From assembly GCF_022271435.1 (NCBI RefSeq), contig NZ_JAFIQY010000017.1, positions 1-64,000 on the forward strand: a stretch of 64,000 nt of DNA, given 5' to 3'. Positions 51,048 to 59,703 of this stretch are shown one piece after another. A model generated the notes under the pieces. The model saw only the letters and a list, made by a program, of their open reading frames with translations. It ran no database searches and had not been told where the DNA came from. Made by a program: the position numbers and the translations under genes. The stretch is from Streptomyces monomycini. Lineage in GTDB: Bacteria > Actinomycetota > Actinomycetes > Streptomycetales > Streptomycetaceae. Within the stretch, counting starts at the first letter, position 1. The number at the start of each line of letters is the position of its first letter.

Positions 51048-51689
51048 ATGTCGGCGATCCGGCTGTTGGTTCTGGGGGCCGTGCGCCAGCACGGGCGGGC
51101 GCACGGCTACCAGGTGCGCAACGATCTGGAGTACTGGGGCGCCCACGAGTGGTCCAACGCCAAACCGGGGTCGATCTACCACGCGCTCAAGCAGCTGGCC
51201 AAGCAGGGACTGATGCGCGCGCACGACATCGCGCCCAGCCCGGCCGGCGGCCCGCCGCGTACGGAGTACGAGCTGACCGAGGCGGGCACGCAGGAGTACT
51301 TCGCGCTGTTGCGCGCGTCCCTCTCCCAGCACGACCGCAAGGTCGACGAGCTGAGCGCGGCGATCGGCTTCCTCGTGGACCTGCCGCGCGAGGAGGCCGT
51401 GGCCCTGCTGAAGGAGCGGGTGCGGGGCCTGGAGGAGTGGCGGCTCTCGGTCACCGAGTACTACACGCCGGCGGACGGCCCGGAGCAGCTGGGCCACATC
51501 GGCGAGATCATGAACATGTGGGTGCACGCGGCGGACGGGGGCGCCGAGTGGACGCGGGGGCTGATCGAGCGGATCGAAGGCGGGGCGTACGTGTTCGCGG
51601 GGGAGGGGGAGCCGTTCGTGGGGGTGCTGGCGGAGGGGCAGGTGAATCCGTATGCGACGGGGGAGGCGGATCCGGAGTACGGAGATTGA
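51048..51689 (+). CDS. PadR family transcriptional regulator
   Basis: This 213-residue protein has the PadR winged helix (LLVLGAVRQHGRAHGYQVRN, GSIYHALKQLAKQGLM, YELTEAGTQEYF) and a Vir_act_alpha-type C-terminal dimerisation region. PadR proteins repress detoxification or efflux genes and sense small aromatics or drugs. GAGGAG before ATG 51048 supports the start. The divergent VOC gene is the likely target. The 95-base gap contains TCAA-AC-TTGA (50984-50993) and TAGGCT (a likely -10 at 51006-51011). Confidence 0.92.
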   Translation: MSAIRLLVLGAVRQHGRAHGYQVRNDLEYWGAHEWSNAKPGSIYHALKQLAKQGLMRAHDIAPSPAGGPPRTEYELTEAGTQEYFALLRASLSQHDRKVDELSAAIGFLVDLPREEAVALLKERVRGLEEWRLSVTEYYTPADGPEQLGHIGEIMNMWVHAADGGAEWTRGLIERIEGGAYVFAGEGEPFVGVLAEGQVNPYATGEADPEYGD

Positions 51690-52313
51690 TCAGGCCGGAC
51701 GCCTCCTGACGAGCGCCTGGAGATCGATCTCCACAGGGTACGGAACGTTCGTCACCAACTTGCCGACGTGGGTGGGCCGCTCCGGGCTCGGAGCGTAGAC
51801 CCCCGCCTCGTGATGCAGCCAGAACTCGTGCACTACGGGCAGGCCGTCCTCGTCGCGCTCGATACGCCAGTAGGAGCGGATGCCGGCTTCGGCGTACAGG
51901 GCCGGCTTGCTGAAGCGGTCGGCGAGGCGCGATCCGTCGGACACGACCTCCACTGCGAGTGCGACCTTCTCCACGGGGATCTGGGCCACCGTGTCGATAT
52001 CGAGCTCCGACTCGTCGAAGACCACCACGTCGGGCTTGGGGGCGTTGCGTTCATCGATCACGGTGCACTGTTCGACGTTGACGGCGAATGGCTCACGACA
52101 GGCGCTCTCCAGCTGGTAATACAGCCGATCCCGTACGCGGTTGTGCCACCACACGGCCATTCCTCGGACCACGACATTCCCATCCAGCAGTTCCCATGCG
52201 AACGGCAGCTCCGAATCCTTCACCTGGTCAAACGTCCAGCCGCCCGGCGGCGGGTACATCCAGTTCTCCGGGGTGGCCCGCTCTCCCCGCTCCTGCTCGG
52301 CTTCTGCGGCCAT
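51690..52313 (-). CDS. Uma2 family PD-(D/E)XK-like protein
   Basis: This 207-residue Uma2/DUF820 member has FAWELLDGNVVVRGMAVWWH, KPDVVVFDESELD, VALAVEVVSDGSRLAD and YAEAGIRSYWRIE. It is the second Uma2 gene of the window and distant in sequence from the first. GGGAG at 5-base spacing selects ATG 52313 over the in-frame ATG at 52325. Its stop lies next to the PadR stop (convergent, adjacent). Confidence 0.9.
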   Translation of the reverse strand: MAAEAEQERGERATPENWMYPPPGGWTFDQVKDSELPFAWELLDGNVVVRGMAVWWHNRVRDRLYYQLESACREPFAVNVEQCTVIDERNAPKPDVVVFDESELDIDTVAQIPVEKVALAVEVVSDGSRLADRFSKPALYAEAGIRSYWRIERDEDGLPVVHEFWLHHEAGVYAPSPERPTHVGKLVTNVPYPVEIDLQALVRRRPA

Positions 52314-52421
52314 TGCTGCTCCCATGCACCGGATCGTGAACGTGTTCGTGGCCTCACGTCCCGAGAACGACCGTAGCGCCACCCGCACGAGTGACGCAGG
52401 ACGGCGCGCCCTTCAGGGCCC

Positions 52422-53834
52422 TCAGTGGTGGAACGCGGTGTCCCGCCCCGCCCGTCCCCCCAAAGGTCCGCCCTGCGCCCGAAGTTCCGGAAGCAACCGC
52501 TCCAGATCGGCCACGAACAGATCACTCAGATCGTGCGAGAAGCCGTTGCGGCAGACGATCCGCAGGACGGACAGGTCGTCGCGGTCGGGCGGGAAGGTGT
52601 ACGCCGGGATGAGCCAGCCGCGCTCCCGCATCCGGCGGGACACGTCGAAGACGTCGAAGTTCCGTACGCCGTCGGCCGTGGTGAAGGCGAAGACGGGCAG
52701 TTCGTCGCCGCGGGTCAACAGGCGGAAGTCGCCCAGCGCGCCGATCCGGTCGGCGAGCGAGCGGGCCACGTCGCGGGTGGTCTGCTGTACGGCGCGGTAG
52801 CCCTCCCGGCCCAGCCGCAGGAACGTGTAGTACTGGGCGACGACCTGGGCTCCGGGCCGGGAGAAGTTGAGGGCGAAGGTGGGCATGTCGCCGCCCAGGT
52901 AGTCGACGTGGAAGACCAGTTCCTCCGGCAGGGCCTGCCGGTCGCGCCACAGGGCCCAGCCCACGCCGGGGTAGACGAGCCCGTACTTGTGGCCCGAGGT
53001 GTTGACGGAGGCCACGCGCGGCAGCCGGAAGTCCCACACCAGGCCGGGGTCCAGGAAGGGCGCGATCATGCCGCCGGAGGCCGCGTCCACGTGGACGGGG
53101 ATGTCCAGACCGGTACGTTCCTGGAGGTCGTCAAGGGCCGCGCAGATCTCCGCCACCGGCTCGTACGAACCGTCGAAGGTCGAGCCGAGGACGGCCACGA
53201 CGCCGATGGTGTTCTCGTCGCAGAGCGCGGCGGCGGACTCGCCGTCCAGGTGGAAGCGGTCGCCGCGCATGGGCACCTGCCGGGCCTCCACCTCCCAGAA
53301 CGTACAGAACTTCTCCCAGCAGACCTGCACGTTCGCGCCCATGACCAGGTTGGGCCGCGCGCTCGCCGGATAGCGGTCGGCGTTCGCGCGGGACCAGCGG
53401 CGTTTGAGGGCCATCCCGGCGAGCATGCACGCCTCGCTGGAGCCGGTCGTCGAGCAGCCGACGGCGGCGGTCGGGTCGGGGGCGTGCCAGAGGTCGGCGA
53501 GCATGGCGACGCACCGTTGCTCCAGGTCGGCGGTGCGCGGGTACTCGTCCTTGTCGATCATGTTCTTGTCGCGGCACTCCGCCATCAGGACGTCGGCGTG
53601 CGGCTCCATCCAGGTGGTGACGAAAGTGGCCAGATTCAGCCGGGAATTGCCGTCCAGCATCAGTTCGTCGTGCACGAGCTGGTAAGCCGCGCGCGGGGCG
53701 GTGGGGCCGTCCGGCAGAGTGTGCCGGGGCGGGGCCGTGGCCATGCCCGCGACCGGGTCGGCCTCGCCGTAGAAGGGGTTGACCGACAGATGCTGCCTGC
53801 CGTCCTTGGCGTCTGATCCCTCGTGGAGTGGCAT
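52422..53834 (-). CDS. gad: Glutamate decarboxylase
   Basis: This 470-residue PLP enzyme converts glutamate to GABA and CO2, consuming a proton. The conserved SVNTSGHKYGLVYPG block carries the PLP lysine near residue 283. VGCSTTGSSEACMLAG, DIPVHVDAASGG and the long N-terminal region (VNPFYGEAD, DGNSRLNLATF) are typical of bacterial GadA/B. No GABA antiporter gene is adjacent, so an acid-resistance role is not shown. It is preceded at 15 bases by a small flavodoxin-like gene with the stronger ribosome binding site. Confidence 0.95.
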   Translation of the reverse strand: MPLHEGSDAKDGRQHLSVNPFYGEADPVAGMATAPPRHTLPDGPTAPRAAYQLVHDELMLDGNSRLNLATFVTTWMEPHADVLMAECRDKNMIDKDEYPRTADLEQRCVAMLADLWHAPDPTAAVGCSTTGSSEACMLAGMALKRRWSRANADRYPASARPNLVMGANVQVCWEKFCTFWEVEARQVPMRGDRFHLDGESAAALCDENTIGVVAVLGSTFDGSYEPVAEICAALDDLQERTGLDIPVHVDAASGGMIAPFLDPGLVWDFRLPRVASVNTSGHKYGLVYPGVGWALWRDRQALPEELVFHVDYLGGDMPTFALNFSRPGAQVVAQYYTFLRLGREGYRAVQQTTRDVARSLADRIGALGDFRLLTRGDELPVFAFTTADGVRNFDVFDVSRRMRERGWLIPAYTFPPDRDDLSVLRIVCRNGFSHDLSDLFVADLERLLPELRAQGGPLGGRAGRDTAFHH

Positions 53835-53849
53835 GGTGCGCGCGTACCC

Positions 53850-54083
53850 TCAGCCGTCCGCGGGAAGCCCTGCCTCCAGGGCGCGGGTGAACTTCACGAC
53901 ATGCCGTTCCCGGGCGCCGGCGGTGGCCCGCGACGCCGGCTCGGCGGCCTTGCGGAGCCGCACCGAGGCGCCGGCCTTCTCGGCGGTTTCCGCGGCGGTC
54001 TTGGCACGCCCGGCGACCGTACCGGTCGAGGAGTAGTGGACGACGGCGAGTCGGACGGTGGTGCGTGCGCTGGGCTCGGACAT
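53850..54083 (-). CDS. Truncated flavodoxin/WrbA-like protein
   Basis: This 77-residue protein begins MSEPSARTTVRLAVVHYSST. The first 45 residues match the FMN phosphate-binding strand-loop-helix of WrbA/flavodoxin (VVHYSSTGTVAGRAKTAAE, GASVRLRKAAEP). The rest of the fold, needed to hold FMN and bind NAD(P)H, is absent; the protein ends with FTRALEAGLPADG. AGGAGG at 7-base spacing from ATG 54083 is a strong site, so it is probably translated, perhaps coupling expression of gad. It may be a worn-down wrbA. Confidence 0.6.
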   Translation of the reverse strand: MSEPSARTTVRLAVVHYSSTGTVAGRAKTAAETAEKAGASVRLRKAAEPASRATAGARERHVVKFTRALEAGLPADG

Positions 54084-54445
54084 GACGACACCTCCTACGG
54101 TGGCGACGATACGTGCATAAGGGGTATTCGGCGCGCCCGCGTACACGCCTGCGTACGCACCCGTACACGCGCCCCCTCCCCGAACCCGCGCCCGCCTCCC
54201 GCTTCCGATCGCGGCAGACGCCCGAACGTCAGGCGCCCCGCCCCCTGTCGCGCGGCATGGATGACCCCTCAACAACCGCGCCCCCGGCCCGCATTGCGCA
54301 GGTATTGCGCCAACCCGTACGGGAACTTAGTTTTGCCTGACTTATCGCGCGGGACGGGGGACACGGATCCGCCGGACCGCCGTGCCGTCACCCGGCCGCC
54401 GGTCCGGCGCGGGAGCGGTGCCCGACGCGACCCGAAGGAGCCGAC
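54084..54445. other. Divergent promoter region gad / O-methyltransferase
   Basis: No gene is supported. A possible promoter for the methyltransferase is TTGCGC (54305-54310), 16 bases, TTAGTT (54327-54332). The stretch 54140-54165 has alternating GCGTACACGC-type inverted repeats. Confidence 0.4.
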
Positions 54446-55495
54446 GTGGAAGCGAACGAGGAACGGGCGACGCCGGCCCGCGAGGCCCGCGCCACCGTCT
54501 CCCGGCTGCTGTTCGGGCAGCTGGCCACGTACGCCGTGGGCGCCGCCGCCCGGCTGGGCGTGCTGGACCGCATCGGTGACGGCACCCGTACGGCGGCCGA
54601 CGTGGCGGCCGCGTGCGGCACCGACCCGCAGGCCACCCTGCGCCTGCTGCGCGCCCTGGCCGCCCTGGACCTGCTCACCGAACACGAGGCGGGCGTCTTC
54701 GAGGCCACCGCCGCCGGGGCGCTGCTGCGCCGCGACGCCCCCGACTCGATGGCCACCCTGGCCCGCGTCTTCTGCGAGCCGTTCATGACCCGCGCCCGGG
54801 AGCGGGTGGAGGACAGCGTGCGCAGCGGCGCGCCGGCCTTCGACACGATCTTCGGTACGGACTTCTTCAGCCACCTCAAGGGCGAACCGGAGCTGTCGCG
54901 GGCGTTCAACACCGCGATGGGCCAGCGCACCCACACCGCCGCCCAGCACGTACCGCCCCACTTCGACTTCGGCCGCTTCACCACCATCGTCGACGTGGGC
55001 GGCGGCGACGGCACCCTGCTCGCCGCGATCCTGCGCGCCCACCCCGCGCCGCGCGGCATGATCTACGACAGCGCCGAGGGCCTCGCCCAGGCCCCCGCGA
55101 AACTGGCCGCCGCGGGGGTCGCCGACCGCGTGACACTGAAAACCGGCGACTTCTTCGCGTCCGCGCCGCCCGGCGGCGACCTGTACCTCCTCAAGAGCGT
55201 CATCCACGACTGGAACGACGAGCGGTGCGCGGGCATCCTGGGCCACATCCGGGCGGTGCTGCCGCCGGACGGCCGACTGCTGATCATCGAGCCGGTCCTC
55301 ACCGACACGGTACGGCCCGGCGCGACCGCCCTGCCCTACATGAGCGACCTCAACATGCTGGTCACCGTCGGCGGCCGGGAACGCACCCGCGCCGACTTCG
55401 AGGATCTGTGCGCCACGGCCGGCTTCAAAATCACCGGCGTCACTCCGCTGCCGACCGCGGATGCGTTGTTCGTGATCGAGGCCGCTGGGATCTGA
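54446..55495 (+). CDS. SAM-dependent O-methyltransferase
   Basis: This 349-residue protein of the plant-type/COMT-like family (Methyltransf_2) has an N-terminal dimerisation helix bundle (LLFGQLATYAVGAAARLGVL), the SAM motif VDVGGGDGTLLAAIL and the catalytic His in SVIHDWNDERC. Relatives methylate phenolic hydroxyls of polyketides or aromatic metabolites. AAGGAG before GTG 54446 sets the start. No biosynthetic cluster surrounds it, so the substrate is open. Confidence 0.93.
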   Translation: MEANEERATPAREARATVSRLLFGQLATYAVGAAARLGVLDRIGDGTRTAADVAAACGTDPQATLRLLRALAALDLLTEHEAGVFEATAAGALLRRDAPDSMATLARVFCEPFMTRARERVEDSVRSGAPAFDTIFGTDFFSHLKGEPELSRAFNTAMGQRTHTAAQHVPPHFDFGRFTTIVDVGGGDGTLLAAILRAHPAPRGMIYDSAEGLAQAPAKLAAAGVADRVTLKTGDFFASAPPGGDLYLLKSVIHDWNDERCAGILGHIRAVLPPDGRLLIIEPVLTDTVRPGATALPYMSDLNMLVTVGGRERTRADFEDLCATAGFKITGVTPLPTADALFVIEAAGI

Positions 55496-55545
55496 CCGGT
55501 ACGGAGTCGGTACGGGTACGGACCGGGCGGGGCCCGCCGCACAGG

Positions 55546-56055
55546 TCACCATGCCGGCTCCGCCCACCCGATTTTTCCGAGCGGACGGTCGGCCACGCCC
55601 CAACTGTCTGCGAGAGCTCCGACGATGAGCAGGCCACGGCCTCTTTGGCGGGCTGGTTTACGGGGCTTGTGACGGGGGCGGCGCCGGGGCGCAGCATGTA
55701 CCTGAATCTGCACTCCGCCCGTGAAAGCGCACATGGTTACGGCTACGGAGCCCCCTGGCTCGGCTCCGTGGCGGCAGGCGTCGGTGACGAGTTCGCTGAC
55801 GAGAAATTCGACCAGGGCGACCTGTCCTTCGGCGATGCCGGGCACGGATTGCTCGACGACTTGCCGGGCGTACGCGCGAGCCCGCCCGACGCTGCCGGCC
55901 GTACCGGGAAACCTTCGCTGCGGGGCGGGAGCGAAAAAGGCACCGAGCGTGGCTACGGAGGTGCCTTGGTCCTGGGTGTTCTCCTTCAGCGGCGCCGAAG
56001 TCGCGGCATTCCGGGTGGCCTGCGGCGCTCGACTCGGCCGGGCCGACTGGATCAC
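55546..56055 (-). CDS. ATP-binding regulatory protein (HATPase_c), start uncertain
   Basis: The core (about 55546-55960) is a small Bergerat-fold ATPase: RRFPGTAGSVGRARAYARQV, LVEFLVSELVTDACRHG (N box with Asp in place of the usual Asn) and GRGLLIVGALADSWGV. It resembles the anti-sigma-like ATPase at 46219 but is a separate gene. The start is unresolved. The nearest in-frame candidate is GTG 56055; ATG 56121 and 56130 lie inside or beside the hairpin at 56094-56124. No ribosome binding site is convincing. The changed N box may affect Mg-ATP binding. Confidence 0.65.
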   Translation of the reverse strand: MIQSARPSRAPQATRNAATSAPLKENTQDQGTSVATLGAFFAPAPQRRFPGTAGSVGRARAYARQVVEQSVPGIAEGQVALVEFLVSELVTDACRHGAEPGGSVAVTMCAFTGGVQIQVHAAPRRRPRHKPRKPARQRGRGLLIVGALADSWGVADRPLGKIGWAEPAW

Positions 56056-56093
56056 TGCCGCACACGACGAAGCCGGCGCGGTACTGGCGTCGG

Positions 56094-56124
56094 GGCATGA
56101 GAAGCAGCGGGCGCTTCTCATGCC
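56094..56124. terminator. 12-bp stem hairpin after lysE-type gene
   Basis: GGCATGAGAAGC (56094-56105) and GCTTCTCATGCC (56113-56124) form a perfect stem with a 7-base loop. It lies 134 bases downstream of the LysE gene stop (minus strand) and upstream of the ATPase, so it may terminate the former or act as operator for the latter. Confidence 0.6.
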
Positions 56125-56257
56125 GGACATCGCTTCCGGGCACTTGGCGTCCGGTCGGATCGACGGGGTCGTGTCGGGGCCCGCACGGATCAGGGTTCTC
56201 CCCGTCCCGCGTGACGGTCGGCCCCCGTGGACCGGGCTTACCTTGCCAGCCGTCGCA

Positions 56258-56932
56258 TCAGCCCGAACTCGCCAGTGAAAGCTTCGCCGCGAAGCCCAGG
56301 AATGCCGCGCCCGCGCCGGCCGAGAGGCCTGCGGTCAGGCGTTTGCGGCGGCGGAAGGTGGCGGCCAGGTAAGTGCCGCTGAAGATGAGGATCGAGAGGT
56401 AGGTGAGGCTGAAGAGCTGGGCCCAGGCGCCGAGGGTGAGGAAGGAGAGGACGGGGTGGGCGTAGGCGGGGTCGACGAACTGGACGAAGAAGGAGATGAA
56501 GAAAAGGATCGCCTTGGGGTTGAGGAGGCTGATGACCAGGGCCCGGCGGTACGGGCGTTCGCGGGCTTCCTTGGTGGCGGGGGTTTCGCCGGACGTGGCC
56601 TGCTTGCGGAGGGACCTGGCCGTTTCCCGGTTGCGCCACAGGGCCCACGCGCCGCGCAGCATTCCCACCGCCAGCCAGGTGAGATAGCCCGCGCCGGCGA
56701 ATTTGACGAGGGTGAAGAGGACCGGGCTGGCCTGTAGGAGCGAGGCCACGCCGCCTGCTGACAGGGTCATCAGGACGGTGTCGCCGCACAGTACGCCGGC
56801 CGCCGCGCGATAGGCGACGCGCGGGCCGCGGCGGGCGGCCACGGAGACGACGTACAGCGAGTTCGGGCCCGGCAGCAGAATGATGAGCGCGAGGCCCGCC
56901 AGGTAGGTCGGAAGATCGGTTATCCCCAGCAT
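56258..56932 (-). CDS. LysE family amino-acid exporter
   Basis: This 224-residue protein has about six membrane helices and the LysE/RhtB signature LIILLPGPNSLYVVSVAARRG near residue 15, plus NPKAILFFISFFVQFVDP in the fifth helix. It exports amino acids or similar metabolites. The likely start is ATG 56932. It is divergent from the tipA-type gene. A broad charged loop (WRNRETARSLRKQATSGE) lies in the middle. Confidence 0.92.
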   Translation of the reverse strand: MLGITDLPTYLAGLALIILLPGPNSLYVVSVAARRGPRVAYRAAAGVLCGDTVLMTLSAGGVASLLQASPVLFTLVKFAGAGYLTWLAVGMLRGAWALWRNRETARSLRKQATSGETPATKEARERPYRRALVISLLNPKAILFFISFFVQFVDPAYAHPVLSFLTLGAWAQLFSLTYLSILIFSGTYLAATFRRRKRLTAGLSAGAGAAFLGFAAKLSLASSG

Positions 56933-56987
56933 GGCGGCAGGATGCCATTCGTGTCCCGTGCGTCCCACAGGTTTCCGGTATACGGAC

Positions 56988-57010
56988 TTGCACCTCACGT
57001 GGCGTGAGGA
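56988..57010 (+). promoter_or_regulatory. TipA-type autoregulated promoter
   Basis: TTGCAC (56988-56993) is followed by the perfect inverted repeat CCTCACG-TGG-CGTGAGG (56993-57009). This closely resembles the known tipA promoter (TTGCACCTCACGTCACGTGAGG), where TipAL binds between widely spaced -35 and -10 elements. Confidence 0.8.
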
Positions 57011-57059
57011 TTCATCGTGGAGTGCGTACCGAGAGGGACAAGGGAAGGAGGGCGGGAAG

Positions 57060-57818
57060 GTGGGTTATTCGGTGGGGCAGGTCGCCGGGTTCGCCGGGGT
57101 GACGGTGCGTACGTTGCACCACTACGACGAGATCGGGCTGCTGGTTCCGGGGGAGCGCAGTCACGCGGGGCACCGGCGCTACGGCGACGCCGATCTCGAC
57201 CGGCTCCAGCAGATCCTGTTCTACCGGGAGCTCGGCTTCCCGCTCGACGAGGTGGCGGCCCTCCTGGACGATCCGGACGCGGACCCGCGGGAGCACCTGC
57301 GGCGGCAGCACGCGCTGCTCAGCGCCCGGATCGGCAAGCTCCAGGCGATGGCCGCCGCCGTCGAACACGCGATGGAGGCACGCAAGATGGGCGTCAATCT
57401 CACACCCGAGGAGAAGTTCGAGGTGTTCGGGGACTTCGATCCGGACGACTACGCGGACGAGGTGCGCGAGCGCTGGGGGAGCAGCGAGGCGTACCAGGAG
57501 TCGCAGCGGCGGACGGCCTCGTACACCAAGGAGGACTGGAAGCGGCTGACGGAGGAGTTCGACGCCGTCCACCGGAAGATGGCCGAGGTGATGGCGGGCG
57601 GGCTGCCCGCGGACTCGGCCGAGGCGATGGACGTGGCCGAGGAGCACCGCCGGTTCATCTCGTCCGGCTACTACGACTGCTCGCACGAGATGCACACCTG
57701 CCTCGGCGAGATGTACGTCGCGGACGAGCGCTTCACCGCCACCTACGAGGCCATCCGGCCGGGGCTGGCGGTGTACATGCGGGACGCGATGCTGGCCAAC
57801 GCGGTCCGTATGAGTTGA
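57060..57818 (+). CDS. tipA: TipAL-type MerR regulator, drug-sensing
   Basis: This 252-residue protein has a MerR winged helix at 1-75 (GYSVGQVAGFAGVTVRTLHHYDE), a coiled-coil dimerisation helix, and the TipAS antibiotic-binding domain (from about 110). It keeps YYDCSHEMHTCLGEMY with the two cysteines of the thiopeptide site. In S. lividans TipAL activates its own promoter after covalent capture of thiostrepton-like compounds. The internal start at 57387 would give the stand-alone TipAS sequestering form. GGGAAGGAGGG before GTG 57060 sets the start. Confidence 0.92.
   Translation: MGYSVGQVAGFAGVTVRTLHHYDEIGLLVPGERSHAGHRRYGDADLDRLQQILFYRELGFPLDEVAALLDDPDADPREHLRRQHALLSARIGKLQAMAAAVEHAMEARKMGVNLTPEEKFEVFGDFDPDDYADEVRERWGSSEAYQESQRRTASYTKEDWKRLTEEFDAVHRKMAEVMAGGLPADSAEAMDVAEEHRRFISSGYYDCSHEMHTCLGEMYVADERFTATYEAIRPGLAVYMRDAMLANAVRMS
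57387..57818 (+). CDS. tipAS: Predicted internal TipAS form
   Basis: ATG 57387 (residue 110 of TipAL) is preceded by GGAGG (57374-57378) at 8-base spacing and starts MGVNLTPEEKFEVFGDFDPD, matching the N terminus of the known TipAS product. It would give 143 residues, the expected TipAS length. TipAS lacks the DNA-binding domain and soaks up the drug. Confidence 0.75.
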   Translation: MGVNLTPEEKFEVFGDFDPDDYADEVRERWGSSEAYQESQRRTASYTKEDWKRLTEEFDAVHRKMAEVMAGGLPADSAEAMDVAEEHRRFISSGYYDCSHEMHTCLGEMYVADERFTATYEAIRPGLAVYMRDAMLANAVRMS

Positions 57819-57941
57819 GTCCGTAGGGGGCCGAGTGCGTATGGCGGTCGAGCCGGACGGGGGCCGGGTCCGTACGGGGCGGGGGAGTGCGTCCCCGGCC
57901 CCGCACGGGCGGGGCGGTGTCCGGCGGGGTTCCGAGTGGGC

Positions 57942-58313
57942 TCAGGCGTTCTTCGGGGTGATCACGACGGCGGTGCCGTACGCGCAGACCTCCGTGCCGA
58001 CGTCGGCCGCCTCCGTCACGTCGAAGCGGAACATCAGCACCGCGTTCGCGCCGCGCGCCCGCGCCTGTTCCACCAGCCGTTCCATCGCCTGGTTGCGGGT
58101 CTCCACGAGCGTCTTGGTCAGGCCTTTCAGCTCGCCGCCGATCATCGACTTCAGCCCGGCCCCGATCTGGCTGCCCAGGTGCCGGGAGCGCACCGTCAGG
58201 CCGAAGACCTCGCCGACGACCCGCTGCACCTCGTAGCCGGGGACGTCGTTGGTCGTCACCACCAGCACGTCGGCCTGCGCGGCCTGGCCGCCGCCGAACT
58301 CCTCGATGCCCAT
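57942..58313 (-). CDS. YbjQ/UPF0145 family protein
   Basis: This 123-residue protein has the heavy-metal-binding-domain (YbjQ) pattern: VVTTNDVPGYEVQRVVGEVFGL, SQIGAGLKSMIGGELKGLTK and RARGANAVLMFRFD. It probably forms pentameric rings; its function is unknown. ATG 58313 begins MGIEEFGGGQ and is preceded by a GGAGGGACGGGAC stretch. It is convergent with tipA. Confidence 0.92.
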   Translation of the reverse strand: MGIEEFGGGQAAQADVLVVTTNDVPGYEVQRVVGEVFGLTVRSRHLGSQIGAGLKSMIGGELKGLTKTLVETRNQAMERLVEQARARGANAVLMFRFDVTEAADVGTEVCAYGTAVVITPKNA

Positions 58314-58714
58314 CGTGTGTCCCGTCCCTCCGTACGGTGAGCCGCCTGGAGGCGGGCTCCTCGCGGGGAGCGTCTCATGGGGGAGCGCCGGGTGGGGGGA
58401 ATCGGGCGTGTCGGGGAGGGTGGGGGCGGTTGTGTCCGGCCATGGCGGAGACGGAGAGGGCGAGGGGGAGGGAGAGACGCGGCTTTTGTCGCTCGTACGG
58501 ATGTGGAGGGGCGGGGCCGTACGGAGGCGGCGGAGCCCGCGGCGGGGCGTCCTCGTCCGGCCGTGGCGGGGTCCGGCGCGGGGCGTGCGGGGGCCGCGAC
58601 GGGCGGCTGGAACCATGGCCCGTCATCCGGCGTTGATAGCTTTGGGCCGCACACTGCGCCTGCATTCCGTCGTACCGCACGATCCGGCGCCCTCGACCCA
58701 GGAGCCTTCACCCC
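58314..58714. other. Intergenic region ybjQ to dedA
   Basis: The 400-base gap is G-rich on the plus strand and shows no supported gene. TAGCTT at 58637-58642 could be a -10 element for the DedA gene, about 75 bases before its start. Nothing else stands out. Confidence 0.4.
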
Positions 58715-59434
58715 GTGAATACTCTCGCGCTCGGCCCCCAGTGGCTGGACCCGGACTACCTGATCGGCACGTTCGGGCTGATCGGCGTGCTGATCATCGT
58801 CTTCGCGGAGTCCGGCCTGCTGATCGGCTTCTTCCTGCCGGGCGACTCGCTCCTGTTCACCACCGGCCTGCTGGTGACGACCGACAAGCTGGACAAGCCG
58901 CTGTGGCTGGTGTGCCTGCTGATCGTGCTCGCGGCGGTCCTCGGTGACCAGGCCGGCTATCTCTTCGGCCGCAAGGTCGGGCCCTCGCTGTTCAAGCGCC
59001 CGGACTCCAAGCTCTTCAAGCAGGAGAACGTGGAGAAGGCGCACGAGTTCTTCGAGAAGCACGGACCGAAGTCGCTGATCCTGGCCCGCTTCGTGCCGAT
59101 CGTGCGGACCTTCACGCCGATCATCGCGGGCGTGAGCAAGATGAACTACCGCTCGTTCATCACCTTCAACGTCATCGGCGGCACCCTCTGGGGCGCCGGT
59201 GTCACCCTCCTCGGCGCCTCGCTGGGCAACATCGAGTTCGTCCACCAGCACATCGAGCTGATCCTCGTCGCGATCGTGCTGATCTCGGTCGTCCCGATCG
59301 TCATCGAGTACCTGCGCGCCCGCGGCAAGAACAAGAAGGCCGCCGCCGAGCAGCCGTACGACCCGACGGGCGCCGTCCAGCCGCCCCGCCAGCCGGGCAA
59401 CGACGGCCGCCGCGGCCGGCACGCCAAGCGCTGA
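58715..59434 (+). CDS. DedA family membrane protein
   Basis: This 239-residue protein carries the DedA/SNARE-associated domain: FAESGLLIGFFLPGDSLLF, LGDQAGYLFGRKVGPSLF, RFVPIVRTFTPIIAGVSKM and TLWGAGVTLLGASLG. DedA proteins are membrane transporters, some of which flip undecaprenyl phosphate, and affect envelope homeostasis. The C-terminal 40 residues are a basic tail. GTG 58715 follows AGGAG. Confidence 0.93.
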   Translation: MNTLALGPQWLDPDYLIGTFGLIGVLIIVFAESGLLIGFFLPGDSLLFTTGLLVTTDKLDKPLWLVCLLIVLAAVLGDQAGYLFGRKVGPSLFKRPDSKLFKQENVEKAHEFFEKHGPKSLILARFVPIVRTFTPIIAGVSKMNYRSFITFNVIGGTLWGAGVTLLGASLGNIEFVHQHIELILVAIVLISVVPIVIEYLRARGKNKKAAAEQPYDPTGAVQPPRQPGNDGRRGRHAKR

Positions 59435-59703
59435 GCGCCGAGCCCGATCGGCGGTACCGCCGGCGGGTGGCGTACGGGACCCTGCGTACGGCGGTGCCGG
59501 TGATCCGCAGACAAACGGTCCCGGTGACCGCCGAGCGACGCCTATGGTGCCGCCGGGCCGGGATTCACGGGTTTCCCCTGGGAAGCAGGGGACACTCGCA
59601 GCTCATATGAACCTCAGTAAGGGCCCCGCCACGCGCGCCCCTGCCGACCATCAGGCATCGTGTCCTTGACGGTCGGCAGGAGGCGTACGAGGAGCGAAGA
59701 GAC

